Of a stretch of 40,914 nt of DNA, positions 17,903 to 27,147 are shown in pieces. A program made the position numbers and the translations under genes. The stretch spans positions 1 through 40,914 of the forward strand of contig JAQXRH010000067.1 in NCBI GenBank assembly GCA_029218425.1, read 5' to 3'. Each line of letters opens with the position of its first letter. The first letter of the stretch is position 1. Origin of the DNA: Bacteroidales bacterium. GTDB taxonomy: Bacteria; Bacteroidota; Bacteroidia; Bacteroidales; Muribaculaceae. Under the pieces are notes generated by a model. That model was given only the letters and a program-made list of their open reading frames with translations, was not told the origin of the DNA and ran no database searches.

Positions 17903-18532
17903 ATGCAAAAGCCGGTTGAAGCGTGGAGCGCAGCCGTAGAAGCGGCGACTGCCGGCAAAGATACAGACATGGCGATGGCACAGGACAACGAGCAGGCGCA
18001 ATGGCATGTGATGCGGGCGTACAAGAGCGAGCGGGCGGCCGAGGAGCGGCTCTGCGACGACAAGTACGGGCTTAAACATTTCATACCCAAGCAGGAGGTG
18101 ATACGCACTGTCAACGGCCGCAAAAGGGTGTGCATGGTGCCAGTGATCCACAGCTTGGTGTTCGTGTACGCGAGCCACCGGCAGATAGTGGAGTTCAAGC
18201 GGAATTTTTACAACGAGCTGCAGTTTGTGACGTGGGAGCGCGATGGCGAGCTCACGTACCTGACCGTGCCAGGCAGGCAGATGGACAGCTTCATAGCCGT
18301 GTGCCGGCAGAAAGAGCGCGAGGTGCGGTTCTACCGTCCGGGGGAGATAGGCATGAGCAACGAATTGGTGAAAGGGAAGCGGGTGAGGGTGCATGGCGGG
18401 CCATTCGACCAAGTGGAGGGCTACTTCATGAAGGTGGAGAAGAGGCGCGGGCGGCAGCTGGTGGTCATCATACCCGACCTGCTTGTAGCCGCAGCCGAGG
18501 TAGAGCCCGAGTATATCCAGATTATCGATTAG
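17903..18532 (+). CDS. UpxY-family transcription antiterminator (NusG paralogue)
   Basis: UpxY proteins are NusG-like factors encoded first in Bacteroidales capsule loci; they let RNA polymerase read through the long operon from its own leader. The 209-residue product has a NusG N-terminal domain from about residue 30 (QWHVMRAYKSERAAEERL, then LKHFIPKQEVI, VIHSLVFVYAS) and a KOW-type C-terminal domain (LVKGKRVRVHGGPFDQVEG, 153-172). Methionines at residues 23 and 25 (17969, 17975) are alternative starts, since the first 25 residues lie before the recognised domain. No UpxZ-type gene follows. The next gene begins 96 bases downstream. Confidence 0.85.
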   Translation: MQKPVEAWSAAVEAATAGKDTDMAMAQDNEQAQWHVMRAYKSERAAEERLCDDKYGLKHFIPKQEVIRTVNGRKRVCMVPVIHSLVFVYASHRQIVEFKRNFYNELQFVTWERDGELTYLTVPGRQMDSFIAVCRQKEREVRFYRPGEIGMSNELVKGKRVRVHGGPFDQVEGYFMKVEKRRGRQLVVIIPDLLVAAAEVEPEYIQIID

Positions 18533-18628
18533 CGCGCCGCAGAGGCCAAAGCCGGGCGGCACGCGACAGATATATATAGCGTAAACATTCAAGCCGAGTT
18601 AATCGGCTAATAAATAGACGGAAAGCTT

Positions 18629-19762
18629 ATGAGTACAATATGGATAGTCAACATCCTGGCGGTGTTTCTGCTATGCGTGTTTTTGGCCGGCATAGTGATA
18701 CCGCAGATACTGCTAATAGCATTCAGAAGGCGATTGTTTGACGTGCCCGACGAGCGGAAGATACACCACGGCGTGGTACCGCGATTGGGCGGGATGGCAT
18801 TCAAGCCCGTGGTATTTTTCTCGTTCGGGCTGATACTGTCAATCAACGTATCAATGGGGCATTATGAGCTGCTCAGGGAGATTGGCGCAGAAGCGTTGCC
18901 GTTGGCCTACGCATTTTGCGCCATTATCATGCTCTACCTGATAGGGATAGCCGACGACCTGATAGGAGTGCGCTACCGGGCGAAATTTTTCATGCAGATA
19001 GTGTGCGGCGTCATGCTCGTAGCGGCAGGCGTAGGGCTCTCCGACCTCCACGGACTCATGTTCCTGCACACGTTGCCGATATGGCTGACCATCCCTGTCA
19101 CCATATTCCTGACGGTGTTTATCATCAACGCCATCAACCTCATCGACGGCATCGACGGGTTGGCGTCGGGTTTGTGCAGCATAGCGTTCATGTTCTACGG
19201 GTTCACGTTCATCCACCTGGAGCAATACGTGTATGCCATGCTGTCGTTTGCCACGCTGGGCGTACTGGTGCCGTTCTTCTACTACAACGTGTTCGGCAAG
19301 GCCGAGAAAGGGCGGAAGATATTCATGGGCGACACCGGGAGCCTCACCATAGGCATCATGCTATGCTTCCTGAGCCTTCAGGTAGCCCAGATGACGGCGA
19401 GCGCCATGCCGGAGCATTTCAACCCGTTCGTCTTGGCATTCGCGCCGCTGATAGTGCCCTGTTTCGACGTGGTGAGAGTGTACTGCCACCGCGTGCGCAA
19501 CGGCCGGAACCCGTTCCTGCCCGACAAGAACCACATCCACCACAAGCTATTGGCGATAGGGATGCGGCAGCGCACGGCCATGGTCACGATAGTGATAGTA
19601 TCGACATTGCTAACGTTGCTCAACATATTGCTATCGACCTACATAGGGCCCACGTTGCTGCTTATAATGGACATCGTCATCTGGACCGCCCTCAACATCC
19701 TCATCAGCCGAAAAATCCGGCAAAAAGAGCAAACGGGAAACACCCACCCCACGGAGCAATAG
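18629..19762 (+). CDS. WecA/TagO-like undecaprenyl-phosphate sugar-1-phosphate transferase
   Basis: This integral membrane enzyme would start polysaccharide assembly by moving a sugar-1-phosphate, usually GlcNAc-1-phosphate in this family, from UDP-sugar to undecaprenyl phosphate. The 377-residue protein has many membrane helices and the diagnostic cytoplasmic motifs: RKIHHGVVPRLGG at 43-55, DD at 109-110 (IADDLIGVRYRAKF), NAINLIDGIDGLASG at 167-181, GDTGSL at 234-239 and HIHH at 302-305. It is the only initiating transferase in the locus. Codon use and GC content match the flanking chromosome rather than the AT-rich genes that follow. Which sugar is used cannot be told from sequence. Confidence 0.93.
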   Translation: MSTIWIVNILAVFLLCVFLAGIVIPQILLIAFRRRLFDVPDERKIHHGVVPRLGGMAFKPVVFFSFGLILSINVSMGHYELLREIGAEALPLAYAFCAIIMLYLIGIADDLIGVRYRAKFFMQIVCGVMLVAAGVGLSDLHGLMFLHTLPIWLTIPVTIFLTVFIINAINLIDGIDGLASGLCSIAFMFYGFTFIHLEQYVYAMLSFATLGVLVPFFYYNVFGKAEKGRKIFMGDTGSLTIGIMLCFLSLQVAQMTASAMPEHFNPFVLAFAPLIVPCFDVVRVYCHRVRNGRNPFLPDKNHIHHKLLAIGMRQRTAMVTIVIVSTLLTLLNILLSTYIGPTLLLIMDIVIWTALNILISRKIRQKEQTGNTHPTEQ

Positions 19763-19856
19763 CCACCCGAGCCATAGAATAGCCACACCGGAAGGCACCC
19801 CGCCGGCAAAACGGATGACCGACTGTTATTGGTGACACTTTTGAAAATGTTAAGAT

Positions 19857-20783
19857 ATGGGGGAACATCGCATTTTGTGGATTGATTGCCTGAAAGGAAT
19901 AGGGATTCTTTCGGTTATGTTTGTTCATATAACAGGACGAAAGGAACTGTTTGCATATGCAATTCCTATGTTCTTTGTACTATCGGGGTACTTGTTTCAC
20001 AAACAACCAGTTGCCAATTATGTCTTGAAAACGACTCGTCGGATGGTTGTGCCATATCTTGTATTCTTGCTTTTGATTTCCTTGCTGATTTACGGCAAGG
20101 AGATAACCGTAATGGGGGGAGGGATTTTAATGGGCGGAGTCGGGCTGACGAGAGAACTTGGGACTTTTTGGTTTCCTGGAGTTCTGTTTATATCGCTAAT
20201 GATATTTAACTTATTGAAAGACGGAATAATCGTGTGGGTGTGCATTGCAACATTTATTGTCGCTAATTTGCTCAATCGCCAACAATTGTATTTGCCGCTT
20301 AATTTTCAAGCGGTTGCAATATCATTATTTTATATGACTGTAGGCAATATAATAAGAGAATATTTGCCAATTGGCGAGCTTGGCAGAGTGGTTGATGATA
20401 AAATTAAGCTGACGACAATGTGCGTTGCTGTTTGTGTCGGAGTGGCAATTATATTTATACCAGGTGTGTATTTGGACATCAAGTATAACAACTACGGCAT
20501 ACCTGTGCTGTCAATATTGCTCTCGGTGGTGATGGTTGCTATTATTGCGGTGGTTAGTGTGAAAATTGCGAAAGTGCCGGTTATTGGCACTACATTGGCG
20601 TATTGTGGCAAGGCATCGCTTTTCATAATGTTTGTGCACCAATACATTCATTTCCAAATTTTTGCAGACAATGGGAGATTGGTTACGCTGATGGGAACTA
20701 TAGTGCTATCGTTGCTACTATATTATGTAGCAATGCAGTGGCGGGTTACGAAGATGCTATTGTGTGGGGAAACTTACAAATAA
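19857..20783 (+). CDS. Membrane acyltransferase, family 3
   Basis: The 308-residue protein has about ten hydrophobic helices and the family 3 opening (ILWIDCLKGIGILSVMFVHI, with the conserved His) and PMFFVLSGYLF. Such enzymes move acetyl or other acyl groups across the inner membrane onto sugars. In a polysaccharide locus this usually means O-acetylation of the repeat unit. It is the first of the AT-rich genes and starts 94 bases after the WecA-like gene, ending 12 bases before wzx. The exact acyl donor and sugar position are unknown. Confidence 0.82.
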   Translation: MGEHRILWIDCLKGIGILSVMFVHITGRKELFAYAIPMFFVLSGYLFHKQPVANYVLKTTRRMVVPYLVFLLLISLLIYGKEITVMGGGILMGGVGLTRELGTFWFPGVLFISLMIFNLLKDGIIVWVCIATFIVANLLNRQQLYLPLNFQAVAISLFYMTVGNIIREYLPIGELGRVVDDKIKLTTMCVAVCVGVAIIFIPGVYLDIKYNNYGIPVLSILLSVVMVAIIAVVSVKIAKVPVIGTTLAYCGKASLFIMFVHQYIHFQIFADNGRLVTLMGTIVLSLLLYYVAMQWRVTKMLLCGETYK

Positions 20784-20795
20784 AAAGGACAAAGA

Positions 20796-22250
20796 ATGTC
20801 GAACTTAAAAGGAGAAATGATAAAGGGCGTTTTCTGGAACGCCATTGAGAAATACACAGGCATAATCATTGGGGTACTTGTATCGATGATACTTGCCCGA
20901 ATACTGGAGCCAAAAGACTACGGAACGGTAGCTATTGTTTCCGTGTTTACCACTTTTTTGGGGTTGTTTAGCAGCATGGGGCTGGGACCAGCCATTATTC
21001 AGCGCAAGGATCTCACAAAGAAGAATCTTGATTCGATATACACATATTCGATACTTATGGCATTGTTCCTTGGAGCAATACTTTTTTTCTCATCGTGGGG
21101 AATCGCTTCGTTTTATGGAGACAGCCAGCTTGTGATTATAACACAAATACTCGCGATCCCATTTTTCTTCTCAACAATCAACATGGTGCCAGGCACGCTA
21201 ATGGTGAGAGACAAGCGGTTTAAATTTTTAGCCTTGCGATCGCTATTGCTTGGGGGAATCAGTGCTGCGATATCGGTGGGTGCTGCGCTAATGGGAGCAG
21301 GGCTTTATTCGCTGATAATTGCACCGCTACTTACTGCCCCATTGGTATTTTTCTCCAATCAGCATTACTATCATCTTAAAATCGACAGGTCATTTAGTAT
21401 TGAACCTATAAAGCGCGTGTTCTCCTTTAGTGCCTATGTGTTTCTATTTGATGTATTTAATTATTTTTCTCGCAACCTCGATAAGCTCATAATTGGGAAG
21501 TTCCTCAATCTGTCGTCATTGGGTATTTATGAAAAATCCTACAGATTGATGCAATTGCCAATGAGCAACATCACCTTTGTAATCCATCCGGTGATGCAGC
21601 CGGTGCTTCGCGACTTCAGTGATGATCATGAGGAGCTTGGACGTAAATATGCTAAAATTGTGAAGTTTATCGCCACTCTAAGTTTCACGCTTGGGCTTGC
21701 GATGTATGGGCTATCAGCCGAGTGCATACGCTTCTTTTATGGAGGCAGATGGGATGCTGCTATCCCTGTGTTCAAAATCCTTGCGCTCTCCATTCCGCTA
21801 CAAATGATATTGTCCACATCGGGACCCATATACTTGGTGTGCAATAACAGCAAAATGCAATTTTGGCTTGGAGCGCGAAACACCTTAACCTCAGTGGCCG
21901 GTTTTTTAATAGCAGCAATAGTATTTGGCACTATTGAGTCGATTGCATGGGCATGGACTTTAACACTGCTTATAAACTTTGTATTTACATATTATCTGAT
22001 GTATAGATATGTGCTGAAAATATCAATTATTCCTATGCTCAGGGAACTGGTGAAGCCTGCGATAATAGGCTTGATAGTATATGCTGCGATAATGGCATTT
22101 GAATTTATAGGATTTAAAAATGACACTGTAGCACTGATTGTTAAAACTGTTGGTGCAGTAGTGGCATTCGTACTAAGTGTACAGTTACTGCGCCAATACG
22201 ATATATTCATGATGATTAAGCACAAAGCGAAAGATATACTGAAGAAATGA
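20796..22250 (+). CDS. Wzx-type polysaccharide flippase
   Basis: Wzx proteins flip undecaprenyl-linked repeat units from the cytoplasmic to the periplasmic face of the inner membrane. The 484-residue protein has about 12-14 hydrophobic helices and the Polysacc_synt/WzxC layout: an amphipathic start (KGEMIKGVFWNAIEKYTG), then VSMILARILEPKDYGTVAIV, SSMGLGPAIIQRK and the mid-protein ARILEP and KSYRLMQLPMSNI segments. Its last four bases overlap the following glycosyltransferase start (ATGA), so translation is probably coupled. In Porphyromonas a Wzx-type protein (PorS) contributes to anionic LPS and T9SS cargo anchoring, which makes this gene relevant to the porU cluster upstream. Confidence 0.9.
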   Translation: MSNLKGEMIKGVFWNAIEKYTGIIIGVLVSMILARILEPKDYGTVAIVSVFTTFLGLFSSMGLGPAIIQRKDLTKKNLDSIYTYSILMALFLGAILFFSSWGIASFYGDSQLVIITQILAIPFFFSTINMVPGTLMVRDKRFKFLALRSLLLGGISAAISVGAALMGAGLYSLIIAPLLTAPLVFFSNQHYYHLKIDRSFSIEPIKRVFSFSAYVFLFDVFNYFSRNLDKLIIGKFLNLSSLGIYEKSYRLMQLPMSNITFVIHPVMQPVLRDFSDDHEELGRKYAKIVKFIATLSFTLGLAMYGLSAECIRFFYGGRWDAAIPVFKILALSIPLQMILSTSGPIYLVCNNSKMQFWLGARNTLTSVAGFLIAAIVFGTIESIAWAWTLTLLINFVFTYYLMYRYVLKISIIPMLRELVKPAIIGLIVYAAIMAFEFIGFKNDTVALIVKTVGAVVAFVLSVQLLRQYDIFMMIKHKAKDILKK

Positions 22251-23185
22251 ACCTGAAGAGACTATTACCGAGAACCATTGCCACGCACTTGGGGCTAATT
22301 AAGGGAACTGCGCAAAGCGTGCACAATATAAAGTATTACATGCGGGCGCAGTATCTCACAGACAAAGCTATAAATAGTACAAAGAGAGGAGTTAGTGATG
22401 AAGATTTTGGCAATGAGCTGATTGTTTCGCTCACCACCTATGGCAAAAGGCTATATAGTGTGCATCTTGCAATAGAGTCGATTATGCAAGGGTCGGTCCT
22501 GCCTAACCGCATTATATTGTGGCTTGGCGATGATCTTAAAGACACGCAATTGCCAGCAGTGTTGAGGAACCAAATGAAGCGTGGGCTTGAGATTGCATAT
22601 TGCAAGGATGTAAAATCGTATAAAAAGCTATATCCCACTTTGTGCAATTATCCTGAGGCCGATGTGATTACCATTGATGATGATATAATCTATAATTACG
22701 ATCTTGTTGAGGCTCTCGCCGAGGCTCACCGCACCTACCACGACTGCATTGTGGCACGAAGGATTCACAAGGTCGTGATTGGCGACAACGGGAAGCCTGT
22801 AGCCTACAACAATTGGGAATGGGGTGGAGGCGACTGGGTGCCATCTCTGCTAAATTTCTTTACAGGTTGTGGTGGCGTGTATTATCCCGCTGGAAGCTTT
22901 GACAAGGAAGTGATGAGAGAGGAAGTGTTCACAGACATTTGCAAATATGCCGATGATGTGTGGTTTTATGCAATGGCGGTGAAGAAAGGCACAAAAGTGA
23001 TGAGAGTGAGAGCCGAGAGTTCCACTGGTGAGGACTATCTGCTGAACGATTCCGTACAGGACATGGGCTTGTGCAAGACAAATGTGGACAATGGGTTCAA
23101 CGACAAGCAGATAGCAGCAGTTTTTGCCCGATACAACATCAATGAGATTCTTGTTAGGGAGAGCGAGAGACTTGCGAACCGATGA
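22247..23185 (+). CDS. Glycosyltransferase, GT-A fold
   Basis: The 312-residue cytoplasmic protein has a GT-A type start (LIVSLTTYGKRLYSVHLAIE, then LPNRIILWLGDDL) and an acidic metal motif VITIDDDIIYNYDLVEAL near residues 142-158 that would bind the nucleotide-sugar through a divalent cation. A conserved-looking Trp/Gly segment (NWEWGGGDWVPSLLNFFTGCGGVYYP) follows. It belongs to an unnamed group common in O-antigen and capsule loci. It overlaps wzx by four bases and the next gene by four bases (both ATGA). The donor and acceptor sugars are unknown. Confidence 0.78.
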   Translation: MNLKRLLPRTIATHLGLIKGTAQSVHNIKYYMRAQYLTDKAINSTKRGVSDEDFGNELIVSLTTYGKRLYSVHLAIESIMQGSVLPNRIILWLGDDLKDTQLPAVLRNQMKRGLEIAYCKDVKSYKKLYPTLCNYPEADVITIDDDIIYNYDLVEALAEAHRTYHDCIVARRIHKVVIGDNGKPVAYNNWEWGGGDWVPSLLNFFTGCGGVYYPAGSFDKEVMREEVFTDICKYADDVWFYAMAVKKGTKVMRVRAESSTGEDYLLNDSVQDMGLCKTNVDNGFNDKQIAAVFARYNINEILVRESERLANR

Positions 23186-24201
23186 GGAAGGAGGGAGAGA
23201 GAAGCATGGTGACGAAGATAGTGTATATCCTGATCAGCACTGAGAGAGATACCTACCTGGAACAGCTATGGTATTCACTCTACTCATTAAGATTGCATAA
23301 TAAGGAGGCAAATGTTGTGCTGCTTACCGATAAGGCGACAGAAGAAACGTTGGTTGGGCTAAGGGCTGGCATTAAAGAATACCTTACGGCAATACAAGTG
23401 GTTGATGTGCCAGAATCGTACACGCCGAAGGAACGCTCACGTTTCATAAAGACGACATTCCGCAAGCATATTGATGGTCCTATATTGTTTTTGGATACTG
23501 ACACAATCATTGCAGAGGATTTAAGCACTGTAGATTTGATTGAATCAGATGTGGCATGTGTGCTTGACTATCATGCGCAATTAGACAGGCTTATAGAAGG
23601 CAAGGTGATTCGCAAGCGCATGAATGATATATTCGGGCTTAACGTTCAGCATGAGAATAGCTACTTCAATTCTGGCGTGATGCTGGTAAAGGATACACCA
23701 ATTGCGCACCGGCTTTTCGATGAATGGCACAAAAACTGGAAGATTGCTGCATTTGACAAGGGTCAATGCTATGACCAACCGGCGCTCATGGCTTCAGACT
23801 TAGCTTGCGGACATGTGATTAAAGAATTGCCAGGTATCTGGAACTGTCAGGTCCTGACAAGTATTCAGTACTTACATCGAGCCAAGGTCATACATTTTTT
23901 CAATAATACATGGGAAGGGAAATCTGAGTGGTCGCCATTCTTTGATGACGAGATTTACCTACAGCTAAAGAGGAGCGGTAAGATTTCAGCCCAAATTAAG
24001 GAATACCTTTCCGACCCGAAATCAGCATTTTCCTCACCAACATATTTCACGAGCAAGGCTCGCAACGAGTTTATGCTGACATTGGTCGGAGCTACTTTAT
24101 ATAGCGGGTACAAGCAGAATGGCTTTTTTTATAGGATGGTGAACATGCTATGTGTGTGCAGGTATGCAATTATTAGAATGTTACGACATGGCAAGATTTA
24201 G
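23182..24201 (+). CDS. Glycosyltransferase, GT8-like
   Basis: The 339-residue protein carries a DxD-type motif in PILFLDTDTIIAEDL (about residues 95-109) and a downstream NSGVMLVKD segment, both typical of GT8 and related retaining transferases. A second landmark is CYDQPALMASDL. The ATG at 23182 overlaps the previous stop codon (ATGA); an internal ATG at 23206 is an alternative. The C-terminal 40 residues are basic and hydrophobic, which may help membrane association. Specificity cannot be read from the sequence. Confidence 0.78.
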   Translation: MRKEGERSMVTKIVYILISTERDTYLEQLWYSLYSLRLHNKEANVVLLTDKATEETLVGLRAGIKEYLTAIQVVDVPESYTPKERSRFIKTTFRKHIDGPILFLDTDTIIAEDLSTVDLIESDVACVLDYHAQLDRLIEGKVIRKRMNDIFGLNVQHENSYFNSGVMLVKDTPIAHRLFDEWHKNWKIAAFDKGQCYDQPALMASDLACGHVIKELPGIWNCQVLTSIQYLHRAKVIHFFNNTWEGKSEWSPFFDDEIYLQLKRSGKISAQIKEYLSDPKSAFSSPTYFTSKARNEFMLTLVGATLYSGYKQNGFFYRMVNMLCVCRYAIIRMLRHGKI

Positions 24202-25141
24202 CTTTATTATTCCGGTGTATAATGTCAGCCCATACCTCCGTGAATGTCTTGACAGCATACTGTCGCAAGATTACTGCGACTTCGAGGTTTGTATAGTGGA
24301 TGATGGGAGCACCGATGAAAGCTCGATGATTTGTGACGAATATGCGGCAAGGGATAGGAGAATAAAGCTGTGCCATCAACAGAATGGCGGAGTGTCGGTT
24401 GCACGCAACAAGGCCCTTGAGATGGCAACAGGAGAATATATCTGGTTTGTAGATGCCGATGATCATATTCTCCCTGGGGCATTGGAGTATCTTGTTACCG
24501 TAATAAGGAGCAGTGGATGTGATACGGTTTTTTTCGGAGCGGACAGGTTAACTAAAAAAGCACGTTTTCAATACGATTGTACCGACAAAGATGACTTTCT
24601 TTCATCACATGTGTGTTATTGCAATCCATTGATGATATTCAAGCGTGAGATTATCTCAAATTGCAATATACATTTCACAATTGGCATGAAGATGGGAGAG
24701 GATCTTGAATTTCAGTACAAATACCTCTTGCACTGCACCAATATCATAGCTATCCCATATAATTTCTATTACATAAGAGAGCGTAACGATTCAGCCTCTC
24801 GAAGCAGCGCTTCAACACAAAACGACTTTCTTGGTAGCCGTTGTATTCTCCTGAATATGATAACATATTTGGAGAATATGAGCTATAGGGGTGATGCATG
24901 GATGGGGTCACGACTGGCTGAGCGTCTTAAATGCTATCTGAAGTCGGCATCAAGACTTCCTGATGTTGACCGGTCATTGGTGCAGGGTGATGTGCGTAGA
25001 TTTGTAGGATGCTATAGAGCCTTAGGGTATAAGGAATTTGGCAATTTCATATTCAGAATTGCCAAGATTGATGTAAGGATTTGCTTTGTGATGTATAGGC
25101 TGTTGCTTAGGTCGAAAGGCTTAAGACGTTTGGGTGACTGA
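24188..25141 (+). CDS. Glycosyltransferase family 2
   Basis: The product starts FSFIIPVYNVSPYLRECLDS, the standard GT2 opening, followed by VCIVDDGSTDESSMICDEYA and the metal-binding FVDADDHILPGALEYL. The frame is open 36 bases further upstream, but the ATG at 24188 places the GT2 fold directly at the N-terminus; it overlaps the previous gene by 14 bases. The protein is 317 residues. A stretch of 264 bases without an intact gene follows, which is unusual in this tightly packed locus. Confidence 0.87.
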   Translation: MARFSFIIPVYNVSPYLRECLDSILSQDYCDFEVCIVDDGSTDESSMICDEYAARDRRIKLCHQQNGGVSVARNKALEMATGEYIWFVDADDHILPGALEYLVTVIRSSGCDTVFFGADRLTKKARFQYDCTDKDDFLSSHVCYCNPLMIFKREIISNCNIHFTIGMKMGEDLEFQYKYLLHCTNIIAIPYNFYYIRERNDSASRSSASTQNDFLGSRCILLNMITYLENMSYRGDAWMGSRLAERLKCYLKSASRLPDVDRSLVQGDVRRFVGCYRALGYKEFGNFIFRIAKIDVRICFVMYRLLLRSKGLRRLGD

Positions 25142-25197
25142 ATGGTGCGGTACTGTGAGGATGAAAGGGAAACTAATTATTTTATGGGGAAAAATAG

Positions 25198-25314
25198 TTG
25201 CGCGTGTATAGGGGGGATTTGCTGACACTTAGAAGCAGCGAGGCGCTATTTGCCCGGAAATTCAGCTCTGAGAACATGTGGATTGTGGATGAGATAGGAA
25301 AGTGGTATAGATGA
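25198..25314 (+). pseudogene. C-terminal remnant of a glycosyltransferase (GT14-like)
   Basis: A 38-codon open stretch with no usual start ends in TGA at 25312-25314. It reads LRVYRGDLLTLRSSEALFAR and then KFSSENMWIVDEIGKWYR. The pattern (DL..L..S..LFARKF followed by a short helix) resembles the C-terminus of core-2/I-branching (GT14) transferases found in Bacteroidales polysaccharide loci. The upstream frame is blocked by a TAG, and a short frame beginning MKGKLIILWGK (25161) precedes it in another phase. It therefore looks like the tail of a gene that was otherwise deleted. The match is from pattern memory and should be searched. Confidence 0.5.
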
Positions 25315-25355
25315 GCAAAAGAATTGATTTGTGATCATGAGTATAGCAATGACTC

Positions 25356-25363
25356 TATATTTG
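25356..25363 (+). promoter_or_regulatory. Possible internal promoter before the GT25 gene
   Basis: TATATTTG matches the -7 consensus and lies 42 bases before the GT25 start. The nearest TTTG (25328-25331) is 24 bases upstream, longer than the usual spacing. It may only be chance in AT-rich DNA. Confidence 0.25.
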
Positions 25364-25405
25364 CTATTGCAACTTCAGCCATAGATTAAAGGGAGATAAA
25401 AACCG

Positions 25406-26149
25406 ATGAAGACATATGTTGTAAATATGACAAAGGACACAGAGAAGCGTGCCCAGATTGAATCTCAGTTGGCTAATCATCCTGAGCTTGATTATCAGAT
25501 ATGGAAGGCTGTGGAAGGCAGAAAGCTGACTGCTCAGGAACAGAAGGAGATGATACACCCAGAGTTTTACGAAAGATATGGGAAAACGGCCACCCTTCCT
25601 GCCGCTGGATGTTCGCTTAGTCATATTGGCATCTATCGTGACATGATAAGCAACAACATACAGTATGCCTTGGTGCTGGAGGATGATGCTATATTATCGC
25701 GTGACTTGAAGATAAACAGTATTATTAAGCTGTTGGAAACCGATGAGCCGGTCGCAATACTTCTTACTCCCGATTTTTGGTATCATAGGAAGGCCGAGAA
25801 AATGATTGTTGACAGCAGCCACAATATATTTCGGCTGAATGATGGCTATATGACATCGGGATATGCCATCAATAGGGCTGCGGCACAGCTTATTGCCCCC
25901 AGAATATATCCTGTCAGGTTCGTGGCCGATGCCTGGAGCGTTTTTATAGGTTTTGGAGTAAAGCTATATGGCGTCGTTCCGCATGTGATAAGTTATCCCG
26001 ATGGGCTTGGGGAGATAGGGGCATCACAGCATGTCCACAAGACGGCTTATGGAAAGTTGCGTTCTTGCCTGGTGTTTATCTATATACGCTATCTATGGGC
26101 ATTAAACTATATAAAAGGAAATAGAAGGTCATTGAAAAAATGGTGCTAA
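25406..26149 (+). CDS. Glycosyltransferase family 25
   Basis: The 247-residue protein opens TYVVNMTKDTEKRAQIESQL and contains GCSLSHIGIYRDM and the acidic YALVLEDDAILSRDL motif, all typical of GT25 enzymes of lipooligosaccharide synthesis, which often add galactose or glucose. FVADAWSVFIGFGVKLYGVVP near the end is also family-like. It follows the remnant at 25198-25314, and its end overlaps the next gene by ten bases. The donor sugar is not determined. Confidence 0.87.
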   Translation: MKTYVVNMTKDTEKRAQIESQLANHPELDYQIWKAVEGRKLTAQEQKEMIHPEFYERYGKTATLPAAGCSLSHIGIYRDMISNNIQYALVLEDDAILSRDLKINSIIKLLETDEPVAILLTPDFWYHRKAEKMIVDSSHNIFRLNDGYMTSGYAINRAAAQLIAPRIYPVRFVADAWSVFIGFGVKLYGVVPHVISYPDGLGEIGASQHVHKTAYGKLRSCLVFIYIRYLWALNYIKGNRRSLKKWC

Positions 26150-27147
26150 AAAATATGGAAACAAGAATCAGTTACTTCGATAATATGAAAGGGGTGGCCA
26201 TTTTACTTGTGGTTATCGGTCATATTATGCTTTTCTCTTTTGGATTTGAGGATTCTCAGCTTGTAATATTCTTATGTTTTCACATGCCTGTGTTTTTTTA
26301 TATTTCAGGATTTTTTGCCTATAAAGAAGTGACATCATTAAGGTCGCTGTGCGAAAGGTTAATAAAGAGAGGGCTGACACTACTTATCCCTTATGTGGTA
26401 TTTCTTTGTGCATGGTACATTTTTGCTGGGCGTGGCAGTGAGATTTTGGAAATTGCCATGGGTGGAGGTGGCAGATACTGGTTCTTATATACATTGTTTG
26501 TATTATCGGCGTTTTTCTTGGTCTATGAATATGTCATAAGGCGCGTTAAGAGGGCTTGGGTTTATGTGTCGCTATGGATTGTACCATATATTGTCCTTAT
26601 AGCGATAAAATTTCACTTAACGCATGATGATGGGAATGCCTATGAGATTGTAACAGGGTTGGTTAATTACTATAGATATTTTCTAATTGGGTATTTATGC
26701 AGGAAGTATGTTAATCTCAACAAGCTGCTTTTTGGCAACGATGTTGCGGCATGTGTGGGGTTCGTTGCATTTCTGCTTAACTGGTACTTCTTTGATTACC
26801 ACAATATCTTGCTGGTGTTTGGAGGCAACTTAGGCGCAATAGTAGTGCTTCAACGATTCTTCCAGACTGAGATGATAGCTACTTCAAAGGTTGGGGCCGC
26901 ATTGTCGTCTATAGGACGACATAGTCTTGCGATATATGTGATACATTATTTCTTTATCCCCGATATTTCAGCCTCAGTGCACGATTTCCTTGATTGTGGC
27001 AACCCATTTATTTGGCAACTCACTTTTGCATTTTTGGTATCAATTCCCATAGTTGCTGCAAGCATGTTTGTCGGGAAGTTAATTGAGACAAACAGGATTT
27101 TGAATTTCGTATGTTTTGGCAAAATGTTTTGGCGTGAGAAAAAATAG
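26140..27147 (+). CDS. Membrane acyltransferase, family 3
   Basis: The 335-residue protein has about ten membrane helices. It opens RISYFDNMKGVAILLVVIGH, with the conserved His of family 3 acyltransferases, followed by CFHMPVFFYISGFF. It probably adds an acetyl or similar group to the polysaccharide. ATG codons at 26140 and 26155 are both possible starts; the second avoids overlap with the GT25 stop at 26149. The next gene starts inside its 3' end. This is the second of three acyltransferases of this family in the locus. Confidence 0.83.
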   Translation: MVLKNMETRISYFDNMKGVAILLVVIGHIMLFSFGFEDSQLVIFLCFHMPVFFYISGFFAYKEVTSLRSLCERLIKRGLTLLIPYVVFLCAWYIFAGRGSEILEIAMGGGGRYWFLYTLFVLSAFFLVYEYVIRRVKRAWVYVSLWIVPYIVLIAIKFHLTHDDGNAYEIVTGLVNYYRYFLIGYLCRKYVNLNKLLFGNDVAACVGFVAFLLNWYFFDYHNILLVFGGNLGAIVVLQRFFQTEMIATSKVGAALSSIGRHSLAIYVIHYFFIPDISASVHDFLDCGNPFIWQLTFAFLVSIPIVAASMFVGKLIETNRILNFVCFGKMFWREKK

